Shown one piece after another: positions 1 through 9,218 of a stretch of 64,000 nt of DNA. The DNA lies in NCBI RefSeq assembly GCF_014529985.1, contig NZ_JACVMU010000004.1, positions 62,001 through 126,000 on the forward strand. The letters run 5' to 3'. This stretch comes from Leucobacter sp. cx-42. Lineage in GTDB: Bacteria > Actinomycetota > Actinomycetes > Actinomycetales > Microbacteriaceae. The notes below the pieces were generated by a model that was given only the letters and a program-made list of their open reading frames with translations, was not told the origin of the DNA and did not search any database. Position 1 is the first letter of the stretch; every line of letters starts with the position of its first letter. Position numbers and translations under genes: made by a program.

Positions 1-609
1 GGTCTCGGTGCTCCCGATGAGCAGGAGTCGATCCAGTCGTCTGGCCGTTGGCTTGAGGCTGATTTCCCCCTCGGTGATTCGAGCATCACGGTCATCAGCA
101 ACTACACCCACTCCGGTGAGGTCGGCACCCCGCGCCAGGACGCGAAGTTCGCGTTTCTCGAGGCGATGGGCAAGCGAATGACCGAGCTGGAAAATGAGTA
201 CCAGAACGTCGCAATCGTGGGCGATTTCAATGTTGGCCACCGCGAGTTCGACATCAAAAACTGGAAGGGCAACGTCAAGAAGTCGGGCTTCCTTCCCCAG
301 GAACGCGCATTCTTCGACCGCTACTTCGGCGCGCGCGGCGAGACCGTGACCGGCGTTGACGGTTCAGAGGGTCCCGGCCTTGGCTGGGTCGATGTCGGGC
401 GCACCTTCGCTGGCGAGATTGACGGCCCCTACACCTGGTGGTCAAACCGCGGTCAGGCGTTCATCAACGACACCGGTTGGCGTATCGACTACCACGTCGT
501 CACCCCCGCGCTTGCTGAGCGCGTTGTTGACTACCGGGTCGACCGCTACCCCTCGTACGACGCCCGCTGGTCGGACCACGCGCCCGTCATCGCGGACTAC
601 CGCATCTAA
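1..609 (+). CDS. xth: exodeoxyribonuclease III (xth), 5'-truncated by the window edge
   Basis: The reading frame is open from the first base, so the N-terminal part of the gene lies outside the window and 202 residues are visible. The protein belongs to the endonuclease/exonuclease/phosphatase fold. I see the VGDFNVGH motif, which carries the catalytic Asp and Asn, and the terminal SDHAPV motif with the catalytic Asp-His pair. The stretch YTWWSNRG followed by GWRIDYHVV is typical of the ExoIII branch. Such enzymes cut DNA at abasic sites and degrade one strand 3' to 5' in base-excision repair. The metal-binding Glu and the N-terminal Asn expected earlier in the fold are not visible because of the truncation. 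The gene is followed 105 bases later by trpS on the same strand. Confidence 0.9.
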   Translation, partial: GLGAPDEQESIQSSGRWLEADFPLGDSSITVISNYTHSGEVGTPRQDAKFAFLEAMGKRMTELENEYQNVAIVGDFNVGHREFDIKNWKGNVKKSGFLPQERAFFDRYFGARGETVTGVDGSEGPGLGWVDVGRTFAGEIDGPYTWWSNRGQAFINDTGWRIDYHVVTPALAERVVDYRVDRYPSYDARWSDHAPVIADYRI

Positions 610-1734
<1,125 letters not shown>

Positions 1735-1878
1735 GTCGGGTCCACCAAGCAGTTCACTCTGCGTGCTCGCTGGCCAGGGTACTTTCCAAGAGTTCCACCT
1801 CGCGTCCCCAGCCACTTCGTGGTGAGACACGGACGCTCCAGACGGCAACTCACTAGCCGGCGACACTCAGCGATTCGT

Positions 1879-1942
1879 GATCTCCCAACAGTAAATGGCT
1901 CCCTCAGAACTATCTGAGGGAGCCATTTACTGTTGGGAGATC
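1879..1942. repeat. perfect 30-bp inverted repeat between convergent genes
   Basis: The left arm 1879-1908 and the right arm 1913-1942 are exact reverse complements with a 4-base loop. That is far longer than a usual terminator stem. It lies between trpS and the convergent membrane protein gene. No run of T follows either side, so it may be a bidirectional terminator without a canonical U-tract or a small palindromic element. I see nothing else in the rest of this 317-base gap (1735-2051). Confidence 0.85.
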
Positions 1943-2051
1943 GACGCTTGCGCCAATTCACCGAGTTTTGTCCCAGATTCAATAGGCTGCCTATTCGTTG
2001 CATCCGTTTCTTCGTTCCATATGCGTCTGCAGCCTCAGTTAAAGACCACGG

Positions 2052-2828
2052 CTACGCGGCGCCTCGCGCTCGTATCTCTTCGCGGCAGTCCAACCGGAAC
2101 TCTGTGATGGACTCATCAATTTCTATAATTGTTTTTCCAGCCACGTAGTCTGACCATCGTGCCTCCGATCGATCGCTTTCAAGCTCAGGGTTCTCCCATG
2201 CGCCGACCAAGTTCTCGACGGAGAATGAACGAGATTCCTTGACGGCGTTCAAGAGCTCTTCGCGGAGAACCCTCGTGTATCTCATTAAGTCGAGACCAAG
2301 ATCCAGCATGCTACCTGCTGATTTCATACCCCGCATCTCCAAGCCGCCTTCGATGTCGACGAGAAGACGAACTACCTTTGAACTGTGCTCACGCATATTC
2401 TTTGCTTGGTCTGAGAGGGTCGTGATCGCGTCGAGGCGCTCGTTGTAACTGAGATCCGGCTCGAGAGGGCTCCGAAGACCATGTCGGATAAACGTGATCG
2501 TGTCTTCCGCCTCGAGTACAAGCCCCCACATCTGACTAACCGCAGCATAATGCGATTGTTTATGTTGGCTAGCCAGCATCTCTTTTTCTACGTCTACCAA
2601 CGATTTGGTGTGACTAACATATGACCAAGTCACGGCTAGAAGCGCCAGCGATGAAGCGACGGTAAGACCTGGTCCGAAATCCATCCCGGTCTTTGATGCA
2701 ACCCAAGTAATTACAAAAGCAATAACCAAGATGGCAATCACAATCAATAAGAAATAGAGGATTCGCTTCTTCACAACATAGATACTGGCATGGAAGTTAC
2801 CCAAGGGAAGACAGCGCCACGAGACCAT
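2052..2828 (-). CDS. hypothetical membrane protein, unknown function
   Basis: I do not recognise this 258-residue protein. A strongly hydrophobic helix (ILYFLLIVIAILVIAFVI) lies near the N-terminus and is followed by a second one around VASSLALLAVTWSYV. The remaining two thirds is polar and likely cytoplasmic, with helices that could form a coiled coil. The start is uncertain: the ATG used here has no clear ribosome-binding site, and a GTG at 2774 (VKKRILYF...) would put the first helix right at the N-terminus. The coding strand is visibly less GC-rich than the neighbours, with codons rare elsewhere in the window, which suggests acquisition by transfer. It stands alone between the palindrome and the divergent riboflavin operon. 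Confidence 0.6.
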   Translation of the reverse strand: MVSWRCLPLGNFHASIYVVKKRILYFLLIVIAILVIAFVITWVASKTGMDFGPGLTVASSLALLAVTWSYVSHTKSLVDVEKEMLASQHKQSHYAAVSQMWGLVLEAEDTITFIRHGLRSPLEPDLSYNERLDAITTLSDQAKNMREHSSKVVRLLVDIEGGLEMRGMKSAGSMLDLGLDLMRYTRVLREELLNAVKESRSFSVENLVGAWENPELESDRSEARWSDYVAGKTIIEIDESITEFRLDCREEIRARGAA

Positions 2829-2929
2829 AACGAGGTTACTCGCGCACCACCCTTTTTATTCCCGTGATCCGCCACTTTTTCTGCGTTCCGCTCCAGGCAG
2901 AAATTTCCCCGCTCCCAGGCGGCAGCTAC

Positions 2930-2935
2930 TACAGT
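2930..2935 (+). promoter_or_regulatory. probable -10 box of the riboflavin operon
   Basis: TACAGT lies about 6 bases before the first base of the FMN aptamer, so transcription would start at the edge of the riboswitch. No good -35 match is visible at the expected distance. Confidence 0.45.
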
Positions 2936-2941
2936 GGAAAA

Positions 2942-3083
2942 CGTGTTCCGGGGTTGGTGAGATTCCAAACCGGCGGTGAAAGTCCGCGAGCACTCGCAAC
3001 CTGCGGGTGTTGAACCGGTGAAATTCCGGTGCCGACGGTAGTAGTTCGTGAGTGTGCGGGCTTAGTCCGGATGAGAGGAACGC
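2942..3083 (+). promoter_or_regulatory. FMN riboswitch (RFN element)
   Basis: The leader carries the hallmark conserved blocks of the RFN element in order. These are a GGTGAGATTCC-like start, ACCGGCGGTGAAAGTCCGCG, GAAATTCCGGTGCCGACGGT and the closing TTAGTCCGGATGAGAGGAACG. The variable stem between them is GC-rich. The aptamer binds flavin mononucleotide and lowers expression of the downstream riboflavin genes when FMN is abundant. It lies directly upstream of ribD, as expected for an operon-wide control site. Confidence 0.95.
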
Positions 3084-3086
3084 AGC

Positions 3087-3105
3087 CCGTCGGCGACCCC
3101 GACGG
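3087..3105 (+). promoter_or_regulatory. hairpin in the riboswitch expression platform
   Basis: A 7-bp perfect stem (CCGTCGG / CCGACGG, 5-base loop) follows the aptamer and precedes the ribD start by about 40 bases. No U-tract follows it. It could be a regulatory element that sequesters the ribosome-binding region or an anti-sequestering partner; this is inference from position. Confidence 0.4.
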
Positions 3106-3147
3106 CGTTCTGCGCACCCGGTCACGCTTGAGAAATGGCGGATTCGG

Positions 3148-4290
3148 ATGATTGAGCAGACATCGCAACGCACTGTCGTTGATGCGATGCAGCGTGCGCT
3201 CACAATCGCAGCGCGTGGCCCCGCCGAGAACGCAAACCCGCAGGTGGGATGCGTCTTCATCGACGCCGATGGCCGCATCATTGCTGAGGGCTGGCACGAG
3301 GGTGCAGGCACCCCGCACGCAGAAACTTCCGCGCTCGCTCGCATTCCTGCCGAGTGGCGCGATCGCATGGCCGAGCTGACCGCTGTGGTCACGCTCGAGC
3401 CATGCAACCATACCGGCCGCACCGGCCCGTGCGCTGTGGCGCTCGCTGATGCCGGAGTTGGCGCGGTCGTCTACGCACTCACAGATCCCGGTAAGACCGA
3501 GGGCGGCGGATCCGCAACGCTGCAAGCAGCCGGCATCAGCGTCACCGGCGGTGTCCTCGCCGCTGAATCACAGGCTTTGCTGCGCGGCTGGCTCGAACGC
3601 CAGGCCGCAGCTGCGGCGAGCGCGCAGGCAGCGTTGCATGGCGAGGAGTCGGAGGCTGCGGCCGCGATCCGCCTCCCGCGTGTGATGGTGAAGTGGGCGC
3701 AGACTCTTGACGGTCGTGCCGCGGCAGCTGACGGTTCGAGTCAGTGGATCACTGGTCCCGAGGCGCGCGCTGACGTGCACCTTCGGCGGGCACAGGCTGA
3801 CGCGATTCTTGTGGGGACGGGGACGTTGCTCGCTGATGATCCGTCACTCACGGCGCGGGCTGCTGACGGCTCATTGCTGGTTCCGGCCGCTGAGCAGCCG
3901 ATTCCGGTCGTACTCGGGCGGCGCGAGATTCCGGCTGAGGCGAAGATCTTGGCTCATCCGGCACTTGCTGGTCGCGGTCTTGCGGCACCGATCCGCCTCA
4001 CTGGCGAAGATCTCGCGGCCGACTTTGCGGAGCTTGCTGCGCGCGGCATCACCTCGGTCTTTGTCGAGGGCGGCCCCAAGGTTGCGAGCGCGATCATCGC
4101 GGCAGGCCTCGCAGACGAAGTGCTCGTCTATGTCGCTCCCGCGCTCCTCGGCGGCGAGAAGCTCGCGGTCGGCGATCTCGGCATCGCGTCGCTGGCAGGC
4201 ATCGTCCGCCTCGACCGCCCCCAAATTTCACAGCTCGGCGACGACCTCCTCGTCACCGCCGCGCTGACCACCAACACAGAGGAGAACTGA
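3148..4290 (+). CDS. ribD: bifunctional riboflavin deaminase/reductase RibD
   Basis: RibD catalyses the deamination and then the side-chain reduction of the pyrimidine intermediate of riboflavin synthesis. The N-terminal deaminase shows the zinc ligands His57 (PHAE) and the cysteines Cys86 and Cys95 (EPCNHTGRTGPC). The reductase domain begins near residue 175 with VMVKWAQTLDGRAA and includes SSQWITGPEAR and DAILVGTGTLLADDPSLT. An alanine-rich linker of about 30 residues joins them. I chose the ATG at MIEQTSQRT because the upstream in-frame ATG lies inside the riboswitch. The predicted 380 residues fit the family. Translation is probably coupled to ribE, which starts 2 bases after the stop. 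Confidence 0.95.
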   Translation: MIEQTSQRTVVDAMQRALTIAARGPAENANPQVGCVFIDADGRIIAEGWHEGAGTPHAETSALARIPAEWRDRMAELTAVVTLEPCNHTGRTGPCAVALADAGVGAVVYALTDPGKTEGGGSATLQAAGISVTGGVLAAESQALLRGWLERQAAAAASAQAALHGEESEAAAAIRLPRVMVKWAQTLDGRAAAADGSSQWITGPEARADVHLRRAQADAILVGTGTLLADDPSLTARAADGSLLVPAAEQPIPVVLGRREIPAEAKILAHPALAGRGLAAPIRLTGEDLAADFAELAARGITSVFVEGGPKVASAIIAAGLADEVLVYVAPALLGGEKLAVGDLGIASLAGIVRLDRPQISQLGDDLLVTAALTTNTEEN

Positions 4291-4292
4291 TC

Positions 4293-4967
4293 ATGTTCAC
4301 CGGACTCATTGAGGAAATCGGCGAGATCGTCGACATCTCCCCCGTGGGTGACTCGCTGCGCCTCACCATCGCTGGCTCGCTCGTCACCTCAGACGCCACC
4401 CACGGCGCATCCATCTGCGTCTCTGGCGTCTGCCTCACCGTCATCGAACAGGGTGCAACCGCGGATGGCCGCGGCACGTTCACCGCAGATGTGATGGCGC
4501 AGTCGATCCGCATGTCGGCGCTCGGCGATCTCACGGTCGGCAGCCGCGTAAACCTCGAGCGTGCAGCCCGCCTCGATACCCGCCTCGGCGGACACATCGT
4601 GCAGGGCCACGTCGATGGCACCGCGACGCTCCTCTCTATGACACCAGAAGACAACTGGAAGACCTACCGCTTCGCGATTGGCGCAGAGCTCGCTCCCTTG
4701 CTTGTAGACAAGGGTTCCGTGACGCTTTCGGGTACGTCACTCACCGTCTCGAACATTTCGCCAGCAAGCGACGCAGATCAGTGGTTTGAGGTTTCGCTCA
4801 TTCCTGAGACGCTTGTAGCAACCATTCTCGGCGCGCTCACCCCCGGTGACCGCGTCAATGTCGAAACTGACATCATCGCTCGCCACGTCGCGCGCATGCT
4901 CCAGTTCGACCGCCCGGTCCACGAACTTCCCTCTTCCATCACCACCAACGAAGGATCCCTCTCATGA
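4293..4967 (+). CDS. ribE: riboflavin synthase alpha subunit
   Basis: This enzyme dismutates two 6,7-dimethyl-8-ribityllumazine molecules into riboflavin. The start MFTGLIEEIGEI is diagnostic, and the protein has the expected two similar beta-barrel halves: the second begins near GGHIVQGHVDGTATL. The 224-residue length is slightly longer than average because of a C-terminal tail. It begins 2 bases after ribD and overlaps ribBA by 4 bases (ATGA), which implies translational coupling in the riboswitch-controlled operon. Confidence 0.95.
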   Translation: MFTGLIEEIGEIVDISPVGDSLRLTIAGSLVTSDATHGASICVSGVCLTVIEQGATADGRGTFTADVMAQSIRMSALGDLTVGSRVNLERAARLDTRLGGHIVQGHVDGTATLLSMTPEDNWKTYRFAIGAELAPLLVDKGSVTLSGTSLTVSNISPASDADQWFEVSLIPETLVATILGALTPGDRVNVETDIIARHVARMLQFDRPVHELPSSITTNEGSLS

Positions 4968-6223
4968 GCATCCCTGGTATCTCCACCATCGAAGAAGCGA
5001 TTGCAGCGATCAAGGACGGCCGTCCCGTCATCGTCGCTGACAACGAGAACCGTGAGAACGAGGGCGATGTCATCCTCTCGGCTGAGCTGGCGACCCCCGA
5101 GTGGATCGCGTGGACCGTGCGCTGGTCGTCGGGTCTGCTGTGCGCCCCGATGTCGAATGAGATCGCGAACCAGCTCGACCTCCCAATGATGGTGGAGCGC
5201 AATGAAGACGTGCGCAGCACCGCGTACACCGTCACCGTCGATGCGGCTGAGGGTGTCACGACCGGCATCAGCGCGAGCGATCGCGCGCACACTCTGCGCA
5301 CCCTCGCGAACCCCGATTCATCGCCGACGAGCGTGAACCGTCCCGGCCACGTGCTCCCGCTGCGTGCGGTTGACGGCGGCGTGCGCGTGCGCGACGGCCA
5401 CACCGAGGCCGGCGTCGAGCTCATGCGCCTCGCTGGTCTGCGCGAGGTCGCAGTGATCGCCGAGATCGTCGCAGAAGACGGCGAGATGATGCGTCTGCCC
5501 GGCCTCGTCGAGCTCGGCACCCGCGAAGGCGTGCCGGTCATCACGATCGAGCAGCTCATCGCGTACCTCAACGAGCACGACCCTGAGGGCTGCCCCGCAC
5601 CCGCAGATCGCCACAGCCGTCGTGTCAGCCGCCGCGCTGACACCCTGCTGCCGACCTCACACGGTGACTTCCGGACCCTCGCGTACCGCGACCGTCGCAC
5701 GGGTGTGGATCACCTCGCGCTCGTCGCGCTCAATGCGCAGGGTGAGCTGCCGGGGAAGGACGCGCTCGTACGCGTCCACTCGGAGTGCATCACCGGTGAA
5801 GCCTTTGGTTCGCTGAAGTGTGAGTGCGGCCCGCAGCTCGAAGCAGCAATGGATCGCGTACACGAGGAAGGCGGCGTTGTCGTCTACCTGCGCGGCCAGG
5901 AGGGTCGTGGCATCGGCCTCGCGAACAAGCTGCGCGCGTACCAGCTGCAGGAGCAGGGCGTCGACACCCTTGATGCCAACGTTCGCCTCGGCTTGCCCGC
6001 CGATGCACGCGATTACACCGCTGCCGCAGAGATCTTCGCTGATCTCGGTATCCCCTCGGTTCGCCTGCTCACGAATAACCCTGACAAGGTGGCGCAGCTC
6101 GAGGAGCACGGCATCGTCGTGACTGAGCGCGTTCCCCTCGTCGTTGGTGTGAACGAGAAGAACGTCGGCTACCTCAACGCGAAGCGTGACCGCATGGGGC
6201 ACCAGCTGCCCGATTCGATCTAA
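4964..6223 (+). CDS. ribBA: bifunctional 3,4-dihydroxy-2-butanone-4-phosphate synthase / GTP cyclohydrolase II
   Basis: The protein supplies both precursors of riboflavin. The N-terminal RibB half contains ENRENEGDVI, the acidic metal-binding loop, and GHTEAGVELMRLAGL. The C-terminal RibA half contains the zinc site HSECITGEAFGSLKCECG, with three cysteines, and RGQEGRGIGL. The 419-residue length fits the fused form that is usual in actinobacteria. Both active sites look intact. It overlaps ribE by 4 bases and is followed by ribH after 28 bases. Confidence 0.96.
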   Translation: MSIPGISTIEEAIAAIKDGRPVIVADNENRENEGDVILSAELATPEWIAWTVRWSSGLLCAPMSNEIANQLDLPMMVERNEDVRSTAYTVTVDAAEGVTTGISASDRAHTLRTLANPDSSPTSVNRPGHVLPLRAVDGGVRVRDGHTEAGVELMRLAGLREVAVIAEIVAEDGEMMRLPGLVELGTREGVPVITIEQLIAYLNEHDPEGCPAPADRHSRRVSRRADTLLPTSHGDFRTLAYRDRRTGVDHLALVALNAQGELPGKDALVRVHSECITGEAFGSLKCECGPQLEAAMDRVHEEGGVVVYLRGQEGRGIGLANKLRAYQLQEQGVDTLDANVRLGLPADARDYTAAAEIFADLGIPSVRLLTNNPDKVAQLEEHGIVVTERVPLVVGVNEKNVGYLNAKRDRMGHQLPDSI

Positions 6224-6251
6224 CCCACCGACCGGATTCCAAGGAGTAATT

Positions 6252-6782
6252 ATGAGTGGCGCAGGAGCACCTGACCTTCGCGTAGACGCAACCGGCCTCC
6301 GGGTCGCCGTCATCGCGGGCAGTTGGCACCAGGAGATCATGAACGATCTCATCAAGGGTGCGCACGAAACCATCATGGGCATGGGCGCGGATCACACCCT
6401 GTTCCGCGTGGGAGGCGCCTTCGAGTTGCCCCTCGCCGCGCAGGCTGCGCTCACCCCTGCTGAGCAGGGTGGCGGCGGCTTCGACGCGGTGGTGTGCCTC
6501 GGCATCATCATTCGTGGCGGCACCCCGCACTTCGATTTCGTCGCGAACTCCGTAACCGACGGCCTCACCCGCGTGCAGCTCGATACCGGCCGCCCTGTCG
6601 GCTTCGGCATCCTCACGACCGATAACGAGCAGCAGGCAATCGATCGATCGGGCGCACCCGGTGCTCCCGAGTCGAAGGGCAAGGAGGCTGCCGAGGCAGC
6701 ACTCCACCTCGCGGTGACTGCGCGTCGTATTCGTACCGAGGGGCCAACGATGCAGCTCGTGCCGGGCACGCCGCAGGGCTAA
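6252..6782 (+). CDS. ribH: 6,7-dimethyl-8-ribityllumazine synthase
   Basis: RibH condenses the RibA/RibD product with the RibB product to give lumazine, usually as an icosahedral or pentameric assembly. The motifs AGSWHQEI, GAFELPLAAQAA and GIIIRGGTPHFDFV (catalytic His) are clear. The ATG at MSGAGAPD was chosen because an AAGGAG ribosome-binding site lies 6-7 bases upstream. The 176-residue length is slightly above the usual 155-160 because of a short N-terminal extension and a tail. It is the last biosynthetic gene of the operon. Confidence 0.95.
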   Translation: MSGAGAPDLRVDATGLRVAVIAGSWHQEIMNDLIKGAHETIMGMGADHTLFRVGGAFELPLAAQAALTPAEQGGGGFDAVVCLGIIIRGGTPHFDFVANSVTDGLTRVQLDTGRPVGFGILTTDNEQQAIDRSGAPGAPESKGKEAAEAALHLAVTARRIRTEGPTMQLVPGTPQG

Positions 6783-6792
6783 GCTCGGTCAC

Positions 6793-7698
6793 ATGAATTC
6801 GAGAGCGCGCAACGTTGCACCGCACAGGCGAGCATTGGCCAACGCCCTGGCCGCGTGTGCACTCACGGTAGCTTGCGCGCTCACACTCACGGCGTGCGCT
6901 GAGACTGACTCAGCGCACGCCGCTGGTGTTTCTGGCGGCTCTGCTGCCACTGCTCCTGCCTCGGCTCCCAGGCTCCTGCCGAAGGGCGCGACCCCCGACT
7001 ACCAGCTCGGTGGCGCGTATAAGCCGGCAGCCGGGGTCGGCATTGTGGGTCGCGATCGCTCGGATCCGCCAGCCACAGGTGTCTACTCCATTTGCTACGT
7101 GAACGGCTTCCAGACGCAGCCGGGCGAGCTGAAGTCGTGGCCGAAGAGTCTGCTGCTGCAACGCGGTGGCAAGCCGGTCTATGACCCAGCGCGGCCAGAC
7201 GAGGTCATCCTCGATACGTCGACGGCGACATCGCGCTCCGGGATTTTGAAGCGCGTGAAGCCGTGGATCGAAGACTGCGCTCGCGCCGGGTACGACGCCG
7301 TCGAGTTCGACAACCTCGACACGTTCGAGCGCTCTCACGGTGCGCTCAAGCAGTCCCACAACGCGGCGCTCGCGAAGTCATTCGTGCAGGTCGCGCACCA
7401 GGCGGGCCTTGCCGCCGGGCAGAAGAACGCTCCGGCGTATGCGGCCTCGCTCAAGAAGTCGGCTGGCTTCGACTTTGCCGTGGCCGAATCGTGCGGTGCC
7501 TACAACGAGTGCGGCTTCTACACGAAGACGTACGGTTCGCAGGTGATCGATGTTGAGTATCCCGAGGGTCTCAAGGACGCAGGCACGACCTTCGCGAAGG
7601 TCTGCAAGGCGCAGGGCAAGCCCAAGTGGATGGTGCTGCGCGACCGCGACCTCACGACGCCAGGGTTGAAGGGGTATCGCTTCCAGAAATGTCAGTAG
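6793..7698 (+). CDS. GH114-type (endo-alpha-1,4-polygalactosaminidase family) lipoprotein
   Basis: The N-terminus has a basic stretch, a hydrophobic segment and a lipobox ending LTAC, so the protein is likely a membrane-anchored lipoprotein. The mature part resembles the GH114/TM1410-like barrel. I see YSICYVNGFQTQPGE, RVKPWIEDCARAGYDAVEFDN with the acidic catalytic residues typical of that family, and VIDVEYPEGL. Such enzymes act on galactosaminogalactan-type polysaccharides in fungi; the bacterial substrate is usually unknown. It starts only 10 bases after ribH, so it can be co-transcribed with the riboflavin genes although no functional link is evident. It ends 15 bases from the convergent transporter gene. 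Confidence 0.75.
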   Translation: MNSRARNVAPHRRALANALAACALTVACALTLTACAETDSAHAAGVSGGSAATAPASAPRLLPKGATPDYQLGGAYKPAAGVGIVGRDRSDPPATGVYSICYVNGFQTQPGELKSWPKSLLLQRGGKPVYDPARPDEVILDTSTATSRSGILKRVKPWIEDCARAGYDAVEFDNLDTFERSHGALKQSHNAALAKSFVQVAHQAGLAAGQKNAPAYAASLKKSAGFDFAVAESCGAYNECGFYTKTYGSQVIDVEYPEGLKDAGTTFAKVCKAQGKPKWMVLRDRDLTTPGLKGYRFQKCQ

Positions 7699-7713
7699 CA
7701 CCCGTGGACCGAA

Positions 7714-9141
7714 TCAGCGCTGTCGCTCCGGCTTCGGCTTCGGCACAAGGAACGCAGCGATCACGCCAACAAGTGACACCACGGCTGCAGCCCCAAAGAG
7801 CGCCGAGAATGTACCAGTGCCCTGTGTGCCGGCAGCGGTCAGACCCACAGTGGTGAGCACGAGCGTGGCAATCGGGGTGCCGAGCGCAGAACCGACCGTG
7901 CGCAGCACGCCGTTCACCCCAAGCGCGGCGCCCAGACCAGCCGCTGGGACATTGCCCGCGATGAGTTCGGCGATGACCGCAAAACCAATCCCGTTTCCCA
8001 GGCCAATGAGACTGAAGAACACTACGACGACCCACAACGACTCGGGGCGAACCGCAATACCCACGCCACCAAGCAGCATCACCCCGAGTGCGAGTGCTGC
8101 AACCCAACGCCCACTCATACGGCCGAGAAGCCAGGGCGTGAGCCGCCCACCAAGAAAGACCAGAATAGCTCCAGGCAAGAGCGCGACACCGGTCGCGGTG
8201 ACGCCAAGCCCGTGCCCGACACCGTGCGCGGGCGAAGCCTGCAACAGTACGGGCAGTCCCACGTAGAACACGTACGGAATGAAGCCGAGGAAGACGGTGA
8301 GCAGGTTCGTGGCTGCGAGCGCGCGGTGTGTGACCAGGCGCGGATCCACCAGGGGCGCGGCAACACGACGTTCAACGAGCACGAGCGCGATCAGGCTGAT
8401 GACGGTGACTCCTGCCAGCCCAAGGATGACCGGTGAACCCCACCCCCAGCTCGCACCCTGAGATACCACGAGGAGAAGCGGCAGCAGGGTTGTCACCAAC
8501 AGCACAATGCCGCCCCAGTCGGGACGGGTTTTGACTGCTGGCGCAGCCGAACCAGGCACCTGCCAGAGCACCAGGGCGATGGAGAGCAGGCCGAGCACGC
8601 CGCCAACAATGAACAGCCAGGGCCAGCTCAGGAAGTCGACCACCGCGCCGCCGACGACAAGCGCGAGTCCTGCACCGAGTCCAAGCGTGCCTGACAGCCA
8701 GCCAATTGCGGTCGCCTGAGCACTTCCAACAAGCTGCAACCGCACGATCGCAACGGCGAGTGGGAATGACGCAGTGGCCGCACCCTGTAGCACTCGACCA
8801 GCAAGGAGCAGCGGCAACGTCGAGGCAATTGCCGCGAGGGCGGCGCCCGCGACAAAGATCAGCATCGCCAAGATGAGAATGCGACGATGTCCGAAGCGAT
8901 CCCCCAGCGAGCCGATAACCGGCGCTGCAACGGCGCCGCTGAGCAGGTATGCCGTGAGAATCCATCCCGCGGTGGCGCTGTCTACCTGGAGTTCAGCGGC
9001 AAACACCGGAAGAGCAGGGACCAACAGCGTCTGCATCATTGAGAACGCGAGTACCGCCGAAGCGAGCGCGAGGGTTAGACCAGCGCGTGAGACTCGGTGT
9101 TCCGGAGATCGTACAAGTGCCTGAGCAGTCTGCGTCGTCAT
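7714..9141 (-). CDS. MFS multidrug-type exporter (DHA2/EmrB-QacA-like)
   Basis: The protein has the major facilitator fold with a first helix ending in VPALPVF and the loop motif GSLGDRFGHRR between helices 2 and 3. About 14 hydrophobic segments are visible, which fits the DHA2 drug/H+ antiporter group. I prefer the ATG at 9141 because GAGAGG lies 5 bases upstream; a GTG two codons earlier is possible. It diverges from a TetR gene, and a palindromic operator lies in between, so expression is probably relieved by a ligand that is also the export substrate. The substrate cannot be told from the sequence. Confidence 0.85.
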   Translation of the reverse strand: MTTQTAQALVRSPEHRVSRAGLTLALASAVLAFSMMQTLLVPALPVFAAELQVDSATAGWILTAYLLSGAVAAPVIGSLGDRFGHRRILILAMLIFVAGAALAAIASTLPLLLAGRVLQGAATASFPLAVAIVRLQLVGSAQATAIGWLSGTLGLGAGLALVVGGAVVDFLSWPWLFIVGGVLGLLSIALVLWQVPGSAAPAVKTRPDWGGIVLLVTTLLPLLLVVSQGASWGWGSPVILGLAGVTVISLIALVLVERRVAAPLVDPRLVTHRALAATNLLTVFLGFIPYVFYVGLPVLLQASPAHGVGHGLGVTATGVALLPGAILVFLGGRLTPWLLGRMSGRWVAALALGVMLLGGVGIAVRPESLWVVVVFFSLIGLGNGIGFAVIAELIAGNVPAAGLGAALGVNGVLRTVGSALGTPIATLVLTTVGLTAAGTQGTGTFSALFGAAAVVSLVGVIAAFLVPKPKPERQR

Positions 9142-9156
9142 TTTCACCTCTCAAAT

Positions 9157-9180
9157 TCGGAACGGAATGTTTCGTTCCGA
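9157..9180. promoter_or_regulatory. palindromic TetR-type operator
   Basis: TCGGAACG and CGTTCCGA form a perfect 8-bp inverted repeat with an 8-base spacer. The spacer itself contains GAA and TTC in partial symmetry. It lies between the divergent MFS and TetR genes, about 15 bases before the exporter start, and so would overlap the exporter promoter. Confidence 0.7.
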
Positions 9181-9205
9181 TTGGAAATGGTAACACCGAA
9201 CTCAG

Positions 9206-9211
9206 TACTAT
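9206..9211 (+). promoter_or_regulatory. -10 box for leaderless TetR-family gene
   Basis: TACTAT is separated from the ATG by exactly 7 bases, so the transcript would begin at or next to the start codon. A TTGGAA stretch at 9181-9186 could act as a -35 with a long spacer. Confidence 0.5.
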
Positions 9212-9218
9212 GGAAACC

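Noticed and set aside
7714-9141. Two-component drug resistance cassette on a mobile element
   Set aside because: No transposase, integrase or direct repeats surround the exporter and TetR genes.
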